Shown one piece after another: positions 11,882-23,640 of a stretch of 64,000 nucleotides of DNA (the first letter of the stretch is position 1; each line of letters begins with the position of its first letter). Origin of the DNA: Paramecium pentaurelia (lineage: Eukaryota > Ciliophora > Oligohymenophorea > Peniculida > Parameciidae). The notes below the pieces were generated by a model, which was given only the letters and a program-made list of their open reading frames with translations, had not been told where the DNA came from and searched no databases. Location of the stretch: assembly GCA_905183005.1 (NCBI GenBank), contig CAJJDO010000053.1, forward strand, positions 440,165-504,164, written 5' to 3'. The translations under genes were made by a program, and so were the position numbers.

Positions 11882-14800
11882 TCACATTCTGTAAATTGCA
11901 TTGTTAAAATCATCATACAATCTTAAACTCTTTAAATATTTATAAATATCTTACTTTTTATTTAATTCATCTACAGTTTTTAATTATTCCTAATATTTAT
12001 TAATATCTTCTTTCTATCTTTCAACTATCTCTTATGATTCTTAATATTTTGGTGATATTACTTGGAACTAAGAATATTCATATATATATATACTTTTTCT
12101 TCAAATGGAGTTAAATATCTTATTCTTTCTTCTAATTTCTACATCAATTAACGTAATTCTTCTAATTCCTTCTATCTTTAATTTACAATTGCATTTAATC
12201 TATCCAAATCAGCTGAATATTATTTATTTAAATTGCCCAATTAATCTGTTTAAGTCTTCAAAACTTCATGTTCTCTCTTCATCTATTCTAATTCAGCAAT
12301 TCTATAAATTAAATTAAATTTATACCTTCTATTTAATTCATCAATAGTTTAGTTTGCTTATTACAATTATAAATCCAAAGCTCCAAACTATGAATTTAAT
12401 TCATCAAATTAATGAGTCTTTTCTCTTAATTATTCAGTCAATCTTTCAATATCTTTTAATTGTTAATTAAATTTGTTTTCAATATCTTTGTATCTAGCTT
12501 CATTTTATTTGAACTCTTAAATTTATCTTTCTAATTCTTATAGATCTTATCTCATATCATGATTCTCACTCTATAATTATTCAATATCTTTTATGGCATT
12601 ATTCAAATCACTGTTTAAATTGTTATTTTATGTCTCAGCTTAGGACAATTTGTCTAAAGTTTATTAGTGTTTAGCCAATAATTATTCATAATCCTAAGTT
12701 TTCTTTCTCTCTTCCTCATAATCATGAACTAAATTATTCATTCTTTCACTTAATGCTTCCAAAGCATCATCTTTAACTTTCATTGTCATTTCTTACTAAT
12801 TCAAATTCCATTTGTGAGTTTCAATATCAATTTAATTTTATTAAATAATTTTGTTTAATTTTTCAATATCATTCTATAGTTATTAAACTCTTTATTCTGC
12901 CTACTTATATCTTTCCTCTAAAATTCGATATTAATCTTCTAAAGGTTATAATTATTAATATTTTAGTTTCCAATCATTTAAATCTTATGTTCTTGAATCA
13001 AGTAATTATTTCAATTTGCTTAATTCATCTTATGCATTCTATAATTATTTCTCTAAATCAGCAACATAATTTTCAAGTGATCTCAATTTATTGATTTCAT
13101 TTTCCAATTATAAAATTTATTATTATAATTAATCATTTTCTTTTAACAATGTAGTAATTTAATCATTTTGTTTTTATATTTCTTTAGCTTAATTTTAAAT
13201 GAGGATATCTTAATCTTATAATCTCTTCTCATTTGCTTATGCTTACAATAATTATAAATCTTATTAAGCAACTCTTCTCTTCAAATCATCAATCAATTTT
13301 TGATATTCATTAATTTTATCTTCCAATAATCTGCATTTCATTTCTACACCTCTTAATTCACTAATAGTGTATTCTAACTCTGTACATTTCTTTTATAAAT
13401 CCATTAATTATTACAATCTTTATTTATTCTATTAATTTAATCTACTAATATCATCATTCTTTTGTTAAAGTGCATTTTTTAAATCATTTAATTATTATTC
13501 CATTATCTATTTATCAGTTAACAATTAATCTAATTATTCTTAAATTTATTTAATAGTAAGTTCTTTTTCTTCTCTTTCTGAATTAGCTGCATGTAAATCT
13601 CCTTATTATTATCCTGCTTTTTCATTTAATTCATTAATTCTATTTGTTAACTACTCATTTTGACTTTTAAGACTCATTATTTCATCTCTATTACTCATAA
13701 TATCATCATTTAATTTATTAATTTAATCTTCTAGATTACGAATATTATCATTGCATTTTTGAAGTTGTTAATTTAAATAATTGATTTCATTAATTCTGCC
13801 ATTTAAATCTCCTTATAATTTCTCAATTTCTCTATTTAATTATTTAATCATTTGATTTAATTGATTAATTTAATCTAATAAATTTTTATTATCTTATTCT
13901 GCTCTTGCCAACTTTTCCTTTAATGAATTATTTTAAGCATCCTTATCTCTCAACAATCCATTTAATCTATCAATTTCTCTAACTTACTATTATGATAATT
14001 ATGTTAATTAATTCAATTTCTATTCTGATCCATTTTATTAATTTCCTAAATTATTGTATTTATTCTCAAGTGTTGAATATTTATTTCTCCAATCATTCAG
14101 ATCTCGATCCCTTTATTATAATTAATTACCTAAATCAGCAATTTTACTTTCATATTGAGATTTCATTGTAGTGAATTATTATTACAAAGTATTATATTTA
14201 TTTTTCCAATCATCACATTCAAGTAACTTATTTTTTAAATCATTCTTTAATTTATCATTTTCAGCATTTCTTTCATTTAATAATTTAGTTAATCTATCTA
14301 TTTCTGATTATAATGTATTAAATTTATTTTCATAATCTCTAATTCTAACTTCATAATCTCTAATTTATTTTTATAATCCATCCAAATTTCTACCTGAGTT
14401 ATTTTTTAAATCATCCAATTCTCTCTATCTTTAAGTAAGTAAATCTTATAATCTCTTCATTTCTGAATCCCATGATGATTTATCAGTTGAATATTTACTC
14501 TTCCATTAATTTATATCTTTTTCATAATCTGTGATCTTACGTTCAGCATCCTTTAATCTCTAAGCAAGTGAATTATCAACCTACCCTAATCGTGACTTAT
14601 AATCAGCGATCTCTGTCTCTAACTACTTGATTCTTATTAAATGTTTATCAATATCAGATTTGTATTGCGTTATATCTCTATTTGCTTAATCTAATTTTGC
14701 TTGTAATTCTCTCACTCTCACATCTCCACCTTCACTTTAACTTTCTAATTCCTTTATTCTTTTAATTAAAGCATCATTTTCTCTCATTATACGATCATTC

Positions 14801-15118
14801 TCCATTGCTAAAAGAAAACACACAACTTCTGGGTATTTTCCTAACCATTTTCTCTCCCCTGATGGTGGTGCCATTTGAACACTTCATATAAATAACTATT
14901 TACGCTGTAGCAGGTGGTGCTTTTATTGTACTTGATCTTCTTCCTTCCGATCTCTCAAATGTACTTGTAGTGGTCGTTTGTGGTACTGACAAATTAGATG
15001 ATGTTGTAGTTGTTGTGACTGATGTTCGGTAGCTAGATTATGTTGTAGCTGCTTGATTCTAACCTATACCACTAGAACCAAGAGTGGATGGTCTATATCT
15101 ACTTGTGTAGGAAGACAT
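11882..15118 (-). CDS. Long coiled-coil protein, probably cytoskeletal
   Basis: 1062 aa using introns 14882-14903 (22 nt, AAG) and 12068-12093 (26 nt, TAG). I read the main frame line by line from 14881 to 12094 and found no TGA. The N terminus is a Ser/Thr-rich head (MSSYTSRYRPSTLGSSG, TSVTTTTTSS), then APPSGERKWLGKYPEVV, then about 900 residues of nearly uninterrupted heptads rich in Leu, Glu, Lys, Asn and Gln. No enzymatic motif or membrane segment. Architecture resembles filament or basal-body and cortical scaffold proteins, but I do not recognise the family. At the end the frame stops at TGA 11882-11884 (NNAIYRM), yet the next frame continues with 24 coil-like codons (CEGLRSQLEEKDNVIANLQ) before its own TGA, so the C terminus may be mis-sequenced or have an unrecognised intron. 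Confidence 0.8.
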
Positions 15119-15720
15119 TTATTTTATTAAATAAAAAAATAAAATTCAATCATCCAAGATTTTTACTATATTAAATAAATATATTTATAAATATATACCA
15201 TTTTCTATAAATCTAAATACAATTATAATCTCTTTTGTTATATAAAAATAAATAATAAACTAATGCACACTTATTAATCAATATGATAATAATAATTAAT
15301 CAATAAATAATTAAAAAAGATATATTTACTAATACACCTATTTGGTGATCATTTAATAAAAAAACCCTTGGTTATATATACTGTTTTTATTTTACACTAA
15401 TAATATCTTTTGAATTAGATTTAATATATATTTATTCACACTTAAATAATAACTGAATTAAGATGATATTATTTGATCAACATAAATGATGCCCATAATA
15501 TTCACATAGTAAATTTTATTGTAATAAAGAATAATATGATTATTTCATTTCAATATTAAGATATAATTTAATATTACTTATTTAGATTATTTTTGGTTTT
15601 TATCAAATAATCAAAATTACATATTGATTCTTATATTCTAGAAGTTGATTAAACATTTAAATTGGATTTTTATAAAAATAAAAAAGTGATTTTAACTGAA
15701 AAATCTTCAATTATTGTTGA
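15119..15720. other. AT-rich non-coding stretch
   Basis: About 600 bp upstream of the coiled-coil gene. No coding frame, RNA gene or repeat unit was recognised. Confidence 0.5.
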
Positions 15721-16242
15721 TCATTATTTAAAATATAAGAAATTTAAGTAAAACTTAATTGTATCTAAATTATTAAATCTAAATTGCCAGACAATAATTA
15801 TTTTAGGCAATTTCATAATAAAGAGCTGTTTGGAGAGATTATTTTTAGAAAAATGATTTATTTAATTATTTAATTCATTAAAATTCATATATTTTTGATA
15901 AAAAGAAATTATGAATAAAAAAAATAAGAACTCAAAAAAAGAATCCATTTCATAAACTATTGATAAATAATCAAAAGTCAAATCATTAGCAGAGTTGGAG
16001 ATTACATAAAAATTAGTATTCTTAAGAAAAATATTATGGACTTGGTTGATCTGGCAAAGTGTTATTGTACTAAGTTGCTTTTTGATATATTCTAAACTTC
16101 CTTTTTTGTCATCTGTATAAAGGTTGATTGATTCAGATTTATTATTGATGTTTTTTCTATGTTTAACTGTAATTTTACTATATTTTGGATCTAGTAATAT
16201 TAAATAAAAAGAAGTATTATATTGATATATAAATACTAGCAA
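15721..16242 (-). CDS. Hypothetical ORF, doubtful
   Basis: Open frame on the minus strand ending at TGA 15721-15723. Its first 126 codons contain no TAA, TAG or TGA at all, and its Gln residues there are CAA or CAG, unlike most neighbours. It has no ATG at the upstream end (a TGA lies just upstream; the first usable codon is TTG at 16242). The predicted product is Asn/Lys/Phe-rich with a hydrophobic C-terminal third (DSFFEFLFFLFIISF). No family recognised. It could be an exon of a gene whose other exons I missed, a relic, or chance. Confidence 0.2.
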
Positions 16243-16353
16243 AAAACATCATAATTATATTTGATATCAGTTATAATAACTTAAACCTTATTATATTCAT
16301 TGATTACTAATAAATTAGTAGAAAACTCAATAAATTTCTTATTGATTCATTGT

Positions 16354-16698
16354 ATGTAGCTAATTGTTATTGCTAATTTAATTCTATATTTTAGAAATGC
16401 TATTGAAATCAACCATTTGATTTATTTCAAATAAATGTTTTGGTATTCTGGATTCTTAATAGCAGCAGAATTCTTTTTTACTAAATCTACATCAATAAAC
16501 ACAATACCAGGAATGATTGTAATAGGAAGTATATTAGGATTTGGAACATTTGCTTTAAGATCAATTGAAACTTTAATTGATGGCAAAGTAATAATAAATT
16601 ATGATTATTAATAGTTTAATCTAAACCAGGAATAAACATCTTTGGGTTCTCTTCTGGCTTATACAAATTTATTATTACCATATAGAAAAAGTGAATGA
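16354..16698 (+). CDS. Small membrane protein, hypothetical
   Basis: 114 codons from ATG 16354 to TGA 16696-16698 with no intron required. Two likely membrane helices, FWYSGFLIAAEFFF (about residues 29-42) and IPGMIVIGSILGFGTFAL (about 50-67), followed by a polar tail with several TAA/TAG Gln codons and LLAYTNLLLPYRKSE. The coherent amphipathic organisation and use of reassigned codons argue that it is real. No family recognised. It ends 112 bp before the Piwi gene on the same strand. An additional upstream exon cannot be excluded. Confidence 0.45.
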
Positions 16699-16810
16699 AT
16701 AATATTGTAAATAGAACAATAATTTAAATTAATAAAAATTTATTATATTTAACTTAAATTCTCACTATAAAGGTATATTGAATTATTGTTTATTAATCAT
16801 TAATTAATTA

Positions 16811-19303
16811 ATGTAATAATAAACAAATCTGAAAATTTGTGATAAAATTTCTTAACTTGTAAACAGACCAAAAAGAAGCGAACAAGTTAATAAAATTTGC
16901 AAACCTGTGAAGGTTTTATCTAACCACTTTCCAGTATGATTAATAGATTATAATTTAGTTTGAATTTAAAGACAAATCAGCTGGTTTAAATATTTATGCC
17001 GTCAGCTTCTCAGAAGATGTTCCATAAGATAGCAGAGAAGTTATAAGTTAGCTTATTAATCTCTCTAAAGATTAATTTAGAAAGGCAGGCCTTGAAAAAT
17101 TTTCTGTAAAGATTTCATAATATCCATTTTAGATTAGAGGTCTTAATATTTGGAGTCCTCAGTATGTCTAAGAAAGAATCATATCAGAAGTTACACTAGA
17201 TGGAAAAAAACATTGTGTTTATTTGAACTTCACAAAGGCAATCGATTTCTAATATCTTGAAGGGTATTAATTTAATTAAAAATTTTTTTTAGAGAGAACC
17301 AAGATCCTGCTTTGATGTAGCCATTATAACAAGCTATAAATGTCTAAGTTAAGAAAGCACTCAAAGACATGGGATTAAGGGAGCTTAATAGGTTATCTTA
17401 ATTTTTTGATCCAAAATCTGTTGATGCTAATCCAGTTAGGGGTTTCCCTCTCAAAGTGTGGCTAGGATTTAAGACATCCCTGAAATTATCTTAGACAAAG
17501 CCTTAATTACTTATTGATTATGCTTCAAGAGTCTTGAGCACAGAGACAGCATTAAGTTTCATCAGATCATTTAATTAAAATATTGGAGAAATAAAGGATT
17601 AAGTTGAAGGAAAGTCAGTACTTGCTACTTATGGAAATTATAGACTATATAAAATTTCTGCTGTTGATTTTAAGAAAAATCCAAATTCAACTTTTCAACT
17701 AGATGATGGAAAATAAATCACTTATGCCTAATATTATTAGGAAAGGTATAAAATAAAAATAAATGATATGAAATAACCTCTACTAGAGAGTTTAGATAAA
17801 AGAAATCCAGATAAAAAATTTTATTTGATTCCAGAATTAGTTTATATGACAGGTTTAAGAGATGATTAAAAATCAGATTTTGGATTAATGAAAGAATTAG
17901 CCTTTTATACTAAAAAAGAACCTGGTGAAAGATTATAAATTATATAATCCTTGTTGGGTAAATTACAAAAATAACTTGGTGCCCAATAAATGGTATTAAA
18001 ATCTGACTCTACAACTGCTGCTTATATTTGTCAATAACCATAATTGATGTTTGGAAACCAAAGAAAATTAGATCCAGATCCAACTGGATTTTTCATATTA
18101 AAAGATCCAGTTTATCAAAGTTCATATATTAAAGATTGGTTCTTAATTTATTAATCCAGAGGAAGATAAGATGATGATCTTGCAGATGATTTAGTAGCAG
18201 ATCTTACTTAATAAGGAGGTAGATTAGGTATAAAATTTGACAAACCATTTTTTATAAATATGAAAGGTAATAAACCTTAAGATTGGGTTAAAGAATTATA
18301 AGCTGAATTTAAAAATGGTTTGCCTTCACTAGTTGTTTCTATTACAGATAAAAATAGAGACACATCACTTTATATTGCTTTAAAAGACTTCTTACTCTCA
18401 TAAGGTGGAGCTGGAGTAATCCATTAAAATGTTACAACAAAGGCTTGTAAAAATAAAAATAAGTAAAGTATTGCTTCAAAAATTGCTTAATAAATCAGTG
18501 TAAAATTAGGAAATCCATTATGGGTAATACCAAAAGTAAAAGGAATTTCAGATAAAATTATGATTATTGGAATGGATATTTATCATAAATTAGTTTCAGG
18601 AAAATAATCTTGTATGGGATTTGTGGCTCATTTTGATTTAGAATGTAAAACAAGTTTTTCAAAATCTATTATTATGAGAGCTGGTTAAGAATTTAATCAG
18701 GCTGTTGGATAAGCTTTTAAAGAAGCTCTATAGGCTTATTTTATACATTATAATAAAAAACAATTGCCAGATACTATTTTGGTTTATAGAGATGGTGTTG
18801 GAGAATCATAAATTCAAGCTTTAATATAGACAGAATTAGAATAAATTAAAAAAGTTATTTCAACCTACACAGCAGGTTATAATCCTTAATTTGCATTCAT
18901 TACAATTAATAAAAAAATTTCAGATAGATTCTTTATGAGTATTGATGATGCTCCACCTTAAGCAAGAAAAAATACTAAAAGTCCCTACATTAATCCAGTT
19001 TCTGGTTTAGTAGTTGCTGACAGAATTACATCTAAATATTTTGACTTTTTTTTAGCTGCTTAATATGTTACTTAAGGAACATGCACACCAACACATTATA
19101 CAGTATTAGATAATAATACTTAATTTACTGAAGAAATGTTTTGGCAAATTACCTACTTTTAATGTTTCAATTATTGGAATTGGACAGGAGCTGTGAAAGT
19201 ACCTGCTTGTGTTCAATACGCTCATAAATTAGCTTTCTTAGTTGGAGATACCTTCTAAAAAGCTGTTCATTAAAATCTCTAGAAATAGCATTTCTATTTA
19301 TGA
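16811..19303 (+). CDS. Piwi-clade Argonaute protein
   Basis: Small-RNA-binding Argonaute of the Piwi branch, the class that in Paramecium acts with scanRNAs and iesRNAs in programmed DNA elimination or with siRNAs. 812 aa after introns 16934-16958 (25 nt) and 17264-17292 (29 nt), both ending TAG. Start ATG 16811 is followed by three TAA Gln codons. Seen: N-terminal and PAZ regions, the linker motif LIPELVYMTGLRDD, a MID region, and a PIWI RNase-H fold with Asp in IIGMDIYHK (about 569), Asp in VYRDGVGESQ (about 641) and His in QYAHKLAFLVGD (about 785), the catalytic DDH set, so slicer activity is plausible. Not degraded. Which PTIWI paralogue, and whether it acts in meiosis or vegetative growth, cannot be told from this sequence. 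Confidence 0.93.
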
Positions 19304-19359
19304 TTTTTTTAGTTTCTTCTTATATATATATATATAAATCAACAATTTAATAATATATT

Positions 19360-20503
19360 TCATTCTTAGAATTAATCTTATATATTAATGTTTAGAACTC
19401 TTGTCATAATTTCTAATGCTCCACGTAATTATGGATCTTTAGTTGGATCCTTTAATTTTTCAAGTGCTAATCTCTTCCTATTATCAACTAAATTATGTTT
19501 AATTTTTGAGGCTTTCTGACTACTTTCTAATAGTAATACCTTTTCTTATTCTAGTTTGCTAATTAGTTTATAATTATTTAATACTCTTAGTTCAATATTA
19601 ATTTGGATTCCCTAGTAACAATAGAACTTTTATTAAAATTGAATTTCTATTATAACAATTCATTTAATCTTTAGGCTCGTTTTTTCTCTTAATAAATTAT
19701 TGAAAATATACTTAAACTTCTGATTCTGCTTAATCATCCATATTTTATAAAGTCTTTCCAATTAAATTTTTCTCAATATAATCAATTTTCTTTCTCTTTT
19801 CTTCTAGTTTCTTATCTTCTATCTTTTATTCTTCACTTTTCTTTTCTGGAGACAATTTTTCAATTCTTTTATCTCTGACTGTTTCAAATTTTTAAAGAGT
19901 TAACTTAATTAATTTTAAATTTTCTTCAGAATTGGCATCTAAAACTCTTATATCTTCACTTAATTATAATAAGTTGTAACGTAAAGCAGTAACATCTTTC
20001 AAAAAACTCATACATTATTAATCATCCAAAATCTTATGACCAGCCTACCTCATCATTAACATATATAATTCAATTCGATCCCTCAGATATTAAAGCATCT
20101 CATTAAATAAATCTGCATTTTTATCATATATTTTTTCCTCTTAATGAGGATCTATATATTCTGGATTTGACTCTTATAAATGCTTAATAGGGGACTATTT
20201 CAGTCCAATCTATTCAGGGTTCTTTTTGAATTCTTATAAAATGATAGAACCTATTTAATCAATTAGTACTATAGTGTCTTCCAACCTTTAATTAAACATT
20301 CCCTTTTTTTTAGGTTGCTCCATTAAATCCATTAATAAAAAGATCTTTTTAAGTCTAAACTTGTCAAGAAGTAAATTTTTTAATTAGTTGCATTTCTCCA
20401 TTATTATTTTTAATAAATCTCTAATAACAACATGTTACATAGTCCTATCTTGATGAATTTCAATAATTGTTACCTCTTCTAATAAATGCATCAAATTAAA
20501 CAT
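19360..20503 (-). CDS. Unknown helical protein, exon structure uncertain
   Basis: From internal ATG 20503 (MFNLMHLLEEV) this gives 375 aa ending at TGA 19360-19362. It is mostly alpha-helical and charged: RDLLKIIMEKCNQLKNLL, LRDRIELYMLMMRQAGHK, then a Lys/Glu coil (KKSEEQKIEDKKLEEKRKK) and a C-terminal helix ending LEIMTRVLNINIQDQFQE. Coding frame also extends upstream of 20503 (ENQLGLKEDTDYLSIQKQIE) to an in-frame TGA near 20590 with no ATG, while ATG 20618 (MKKYTSNQQLRK) is in another frame with no GT between them. The last two exons can only be joined by a 16-nt intron (19612-19627, GTT...TAG), shorter than any other here. Either point may be a sequencing error. No family recognised. Confidence 0.6.
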
Positions 20504-20756
20504 AAGGTAATCCTTCAAATAAATTTGCTCTATCTATTTCTGTATGCTTAAATAGTCTGTATCTTCCTTAAGGCCCAATTGATTTTCTCAGTTATTAATT
20601 GCTCGTATATTTTTTCATTATAATTTTACTTATTTTTTAATATAATGAATTTTTTTATTTTTAAAGTAATTTAATCAAATATTCCTTATCTCTTTTATTA
20701 TATACTTAATAATTGAAGAGGATACATGAAATTTAATTTATAAAGATTAACTAAAA

Positions 20757-22242
20757 TCATATTTCAATTTTCTATTAAAAAAGTTTTTCAAATACACTTG
20801 CAGGTCCTTGGGAATCAAAAAATTAATTTAATTTTAATTTCTCTCTATTAATTTATTGATTAATTATTACCTATTATATTCTCTTACATCAGATATGCCA
20901 ATCATTCCTAATAAATAGGTTTATAAACCCCATAACTCTCTATCATCTTTATTATCATAAAATGGGACTATAGGTATTCCATTATCCAATTGCCAAGCAT
21001 AGCTATAAGCAGCATTATCAATCAAAACAATTTAACTTAATTGCCTATCGAAAATTCTAAGATCCTTTGTATACATTCCTCCAGTAGTCATAATACAATT
21101 GTCTCTAAAAAGACGATGAGAAATCAATTTTTTTTCTGGATCCAAATAATCTAAGACTTATACAGCATAGCATGAATGTGAAGCTGTAAAAACTATTATT
21201 TCGAAATCATCAACCAAGGATTCCAATAATTCTATAGCTCCTGGACGGATATTGACTCCTGCTTTAACCATTTCATTTGGACCAACCTATATATTTAATA
21301 CAATATCAGATTTTTATAACAATGATTCATTACAATGTACCAAAGTTTCATCCAAATCAAAAATTAAGGAGATTTTATCTATTTTTAATAATAATTATAA
21401 ATACTCTTATATTTATCTTTTTATTTTAAAGAAACAGTCTTTTTCTTTACATCATTAGGATCAACTGGTCTGAGATAAGATGCTACATAAATTCCTTGAT
21501 AAGTTTGAAAAAAATGTTCTCTATAAATACAACTAAAATAATCGTCTCTTAAGGGACGAGTAAAAACTTATCTGATCTTGCCCAAATAATATTAAAATTA
21601 ACTATTTTCTTTGTTTTCCTTATTAAATTTTGTGCTTTCAAAATATTTTGATTCTCTACTAGATAATTATTATGATTGTTGAAGTGATAATTATCTTGAA
21701 TGTTGAGGAGTTGTTTAATGTGATTGAGCCTTCTTGGGTTTCTGTAACATTGCATTGTATAATTTTTTATAATTTTAATCTTTGGAACCTATTGATTGTT
21801 ATCTTTTGTGCTGCACAGAAGTCGGGGCTTTTAAGTCAGAGGTTTTAGGTCTTACATCTGTAGCCATAGGTGATCGTTAAGTCTATTTAAACATGTTCAT
21901 TTCTAAGTTTGGAGTTACTTTAGTGACAAGTTGATTTAACAGTGATTAACTTTTTGAATAATTTCTAGTAGGTGTATCACGCTTTTGTTGCAGCAATTAA
22001 TTATACTTCTACATTGCTGCAACTAACTCTAGATTTGACATTTGTTTCTTCTTTTGTTGGTTCTCCCTACAAAATTGTTGCTTTAAGAATTCTTTCCCAA
22101 ATATATTGCCATTTGAATTCGATTTAGTAGACATGTTTCTAACAGAATTAATGAGATCCAATTTTTATGTCTTCAGATTTTAACTTGCTTTCTGCAAGAT
22201 ATCGAATACATTATTGGTCTCAATATGAGGCTTAGGCTTCAT
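20757..22242 (-). CDS. SCP/FCP1-type HAD phosphatase (CTD small phosphatase-like)
   Basis: HAD-superfamily Ser/Thr phosphatase. 477 aa with introns 21379-21404 and 20845-20870 (both 26 nt, TAG). The first 240 residues are a low-complexity Gln/Ser/Lys-rich region starting MKPKPHIETNNVFD. The FCP1-homology domain follows: nucleophile motif IFDLDETLVHCNE (about 287-299, DxDxT/V), then RPGAIELLESL, IIVFTASHSCYA, LFRDNCI, KDLRIFDRQLSQIVLIDN and PIVPFYDNKDD, in the order found in SCP1/Dullard proteins. The end (DSQGPASVFEKLFQQ) depends on the second intron. Catalytic residues look intact. Targets could be RNA polymerase II CTD or other phosphoproteins; Paramecium has many paralogues. No membrane anchor was seen. 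Confidence 0.9.
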
Positions 22243-22869
22243 TATTTATATTATATAATAATTTACTAATTTTATATCAACCTTAAATATAAATAATCAT
22301 TTGTTAAAATTACAACATCAATTTGATTTTTTTCACTCTGATAATTTTTGAGAATACAAATATCTTTAAAAAATATAATTGTATTTTATTAATCCATTAA
22401 AAAAGATTATTTATTTATTTTAATTTGTAAGTTATATAACACCTATTTATTTTACTTCAGGATACTTTCTAACATTAAATTTTTTTAGTTTTAATTAGAT
22501 GTTTACTCATTATTAAAATAGTTGATTTATTTTTTTAATTTGAGTTTCAATTAATTTAAAACATACAATTATTGCACAAAAAATTTTGTGAGAAGGGACA
22601 TATAATATATACAATGATAGCGGAGAGTTTTTTGCAAAAGAGAAATTCTCTCTAATTTCAATTAAGATTTACTATAAATTTAAGTCACTTCTAAATTATT
22701 CTTCACTCTGAAAAATATATCTTTATTTTAGAGAATCAGTTATCAGGTTGATAGAAATATATATGGTATATTTAGATTTGGTGTTAAACATGTTTTGCTA
22801 AATATTATATTCAAATTTTGAATTAAAAAAAATACATTTTGATTTAAATTATTTAAATATTGAATCATA
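22243..22869. other. AT-rich intergenic DNA
   Basis: About 630 bp without a credible coding frame or RNA gene, between the phosphatase start and a possible relic. Confidence 0.5.
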
Positions 22870-23640
22870 TTCATATCCATTCATAAAATAATATTGAAAA
22901 CAATAACAAACCAGATTTAGGAACTTATAACTTATCTGAATAAAGTTACTCTTGGAGAGTAGATTTAAAATAAGAAATCGAAGCTCTATCCTATTAAATA
23001 TCAATCTAAATAATTGCTCATTAAGATTAAACCAAACTTAACTATCAGCAATCCTATTCAAGAGTATTTTTTATTATGTGCCAGTATGAAATATAATGGA
23101 TTTTCATTACTCTAATTAGATGAAACTAATTTTAAATTTTAGTAAGGTGAAAAGTTGGGTTAAAAGCAAAATAAATAAAATATTGATAATTTATGAATCT
23201 TAAAAATGTGAGTATTTTTGGATTTATAAGGGATAATTTATTAGTTAAATATCAAATAATATTAGGATATGGAAACAAGATAATTTTTGGGTAATTTTTA
23301 AATGCAATAATTAATTATTGATGCTCAAAAACATTTTACAGTTAATATACTAATAAGTTCTTTATCTAATCAAATAACTACCCTAAAATAGATCAAAATT
23401 TATTAGTAAAGATGAATATTCACATATTTTTTGTCCCTACTTTTAATTTCTATTTAATCCAATCGAAAAAAATTAGGGATTAATGCAATAAATTGTAATA
23501 GATAGTGATTCAAGAGCAAACTCAGCATAAAATAATTTTTTAAATTAGATATTAACAAAACTCAAACTAATTTGTATTTAGAGGAAATGTTAATTTAGAT
23601 TAGAAATGGTAATTATATTGTTGATTGAATTCATAAAATT
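22870..23640 (+). pseudogene. Possible decayed WD-repeat-type gene
   Basis: Coding-like segments appear in different frames: SYSWRVDLKQEIEALSYQ near 22940, DETNFKFQQGEKLGQKQ near 23140, NNIRIWKQDNFWVIF near 23270 and LIQIRNGNYIV near 23605. The order and wording (helical head, ...IRIWKxDNxW..., ...KNGNYI...) vaguely recall the WD-repeat proteins expanded in Paramecium. TGA codons and frame changes prevent a continuous protein, there is no ATG, and no set of introns I tried repairs it. This is a weak call; it may simply be non-coding. Confidence 0.3.
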
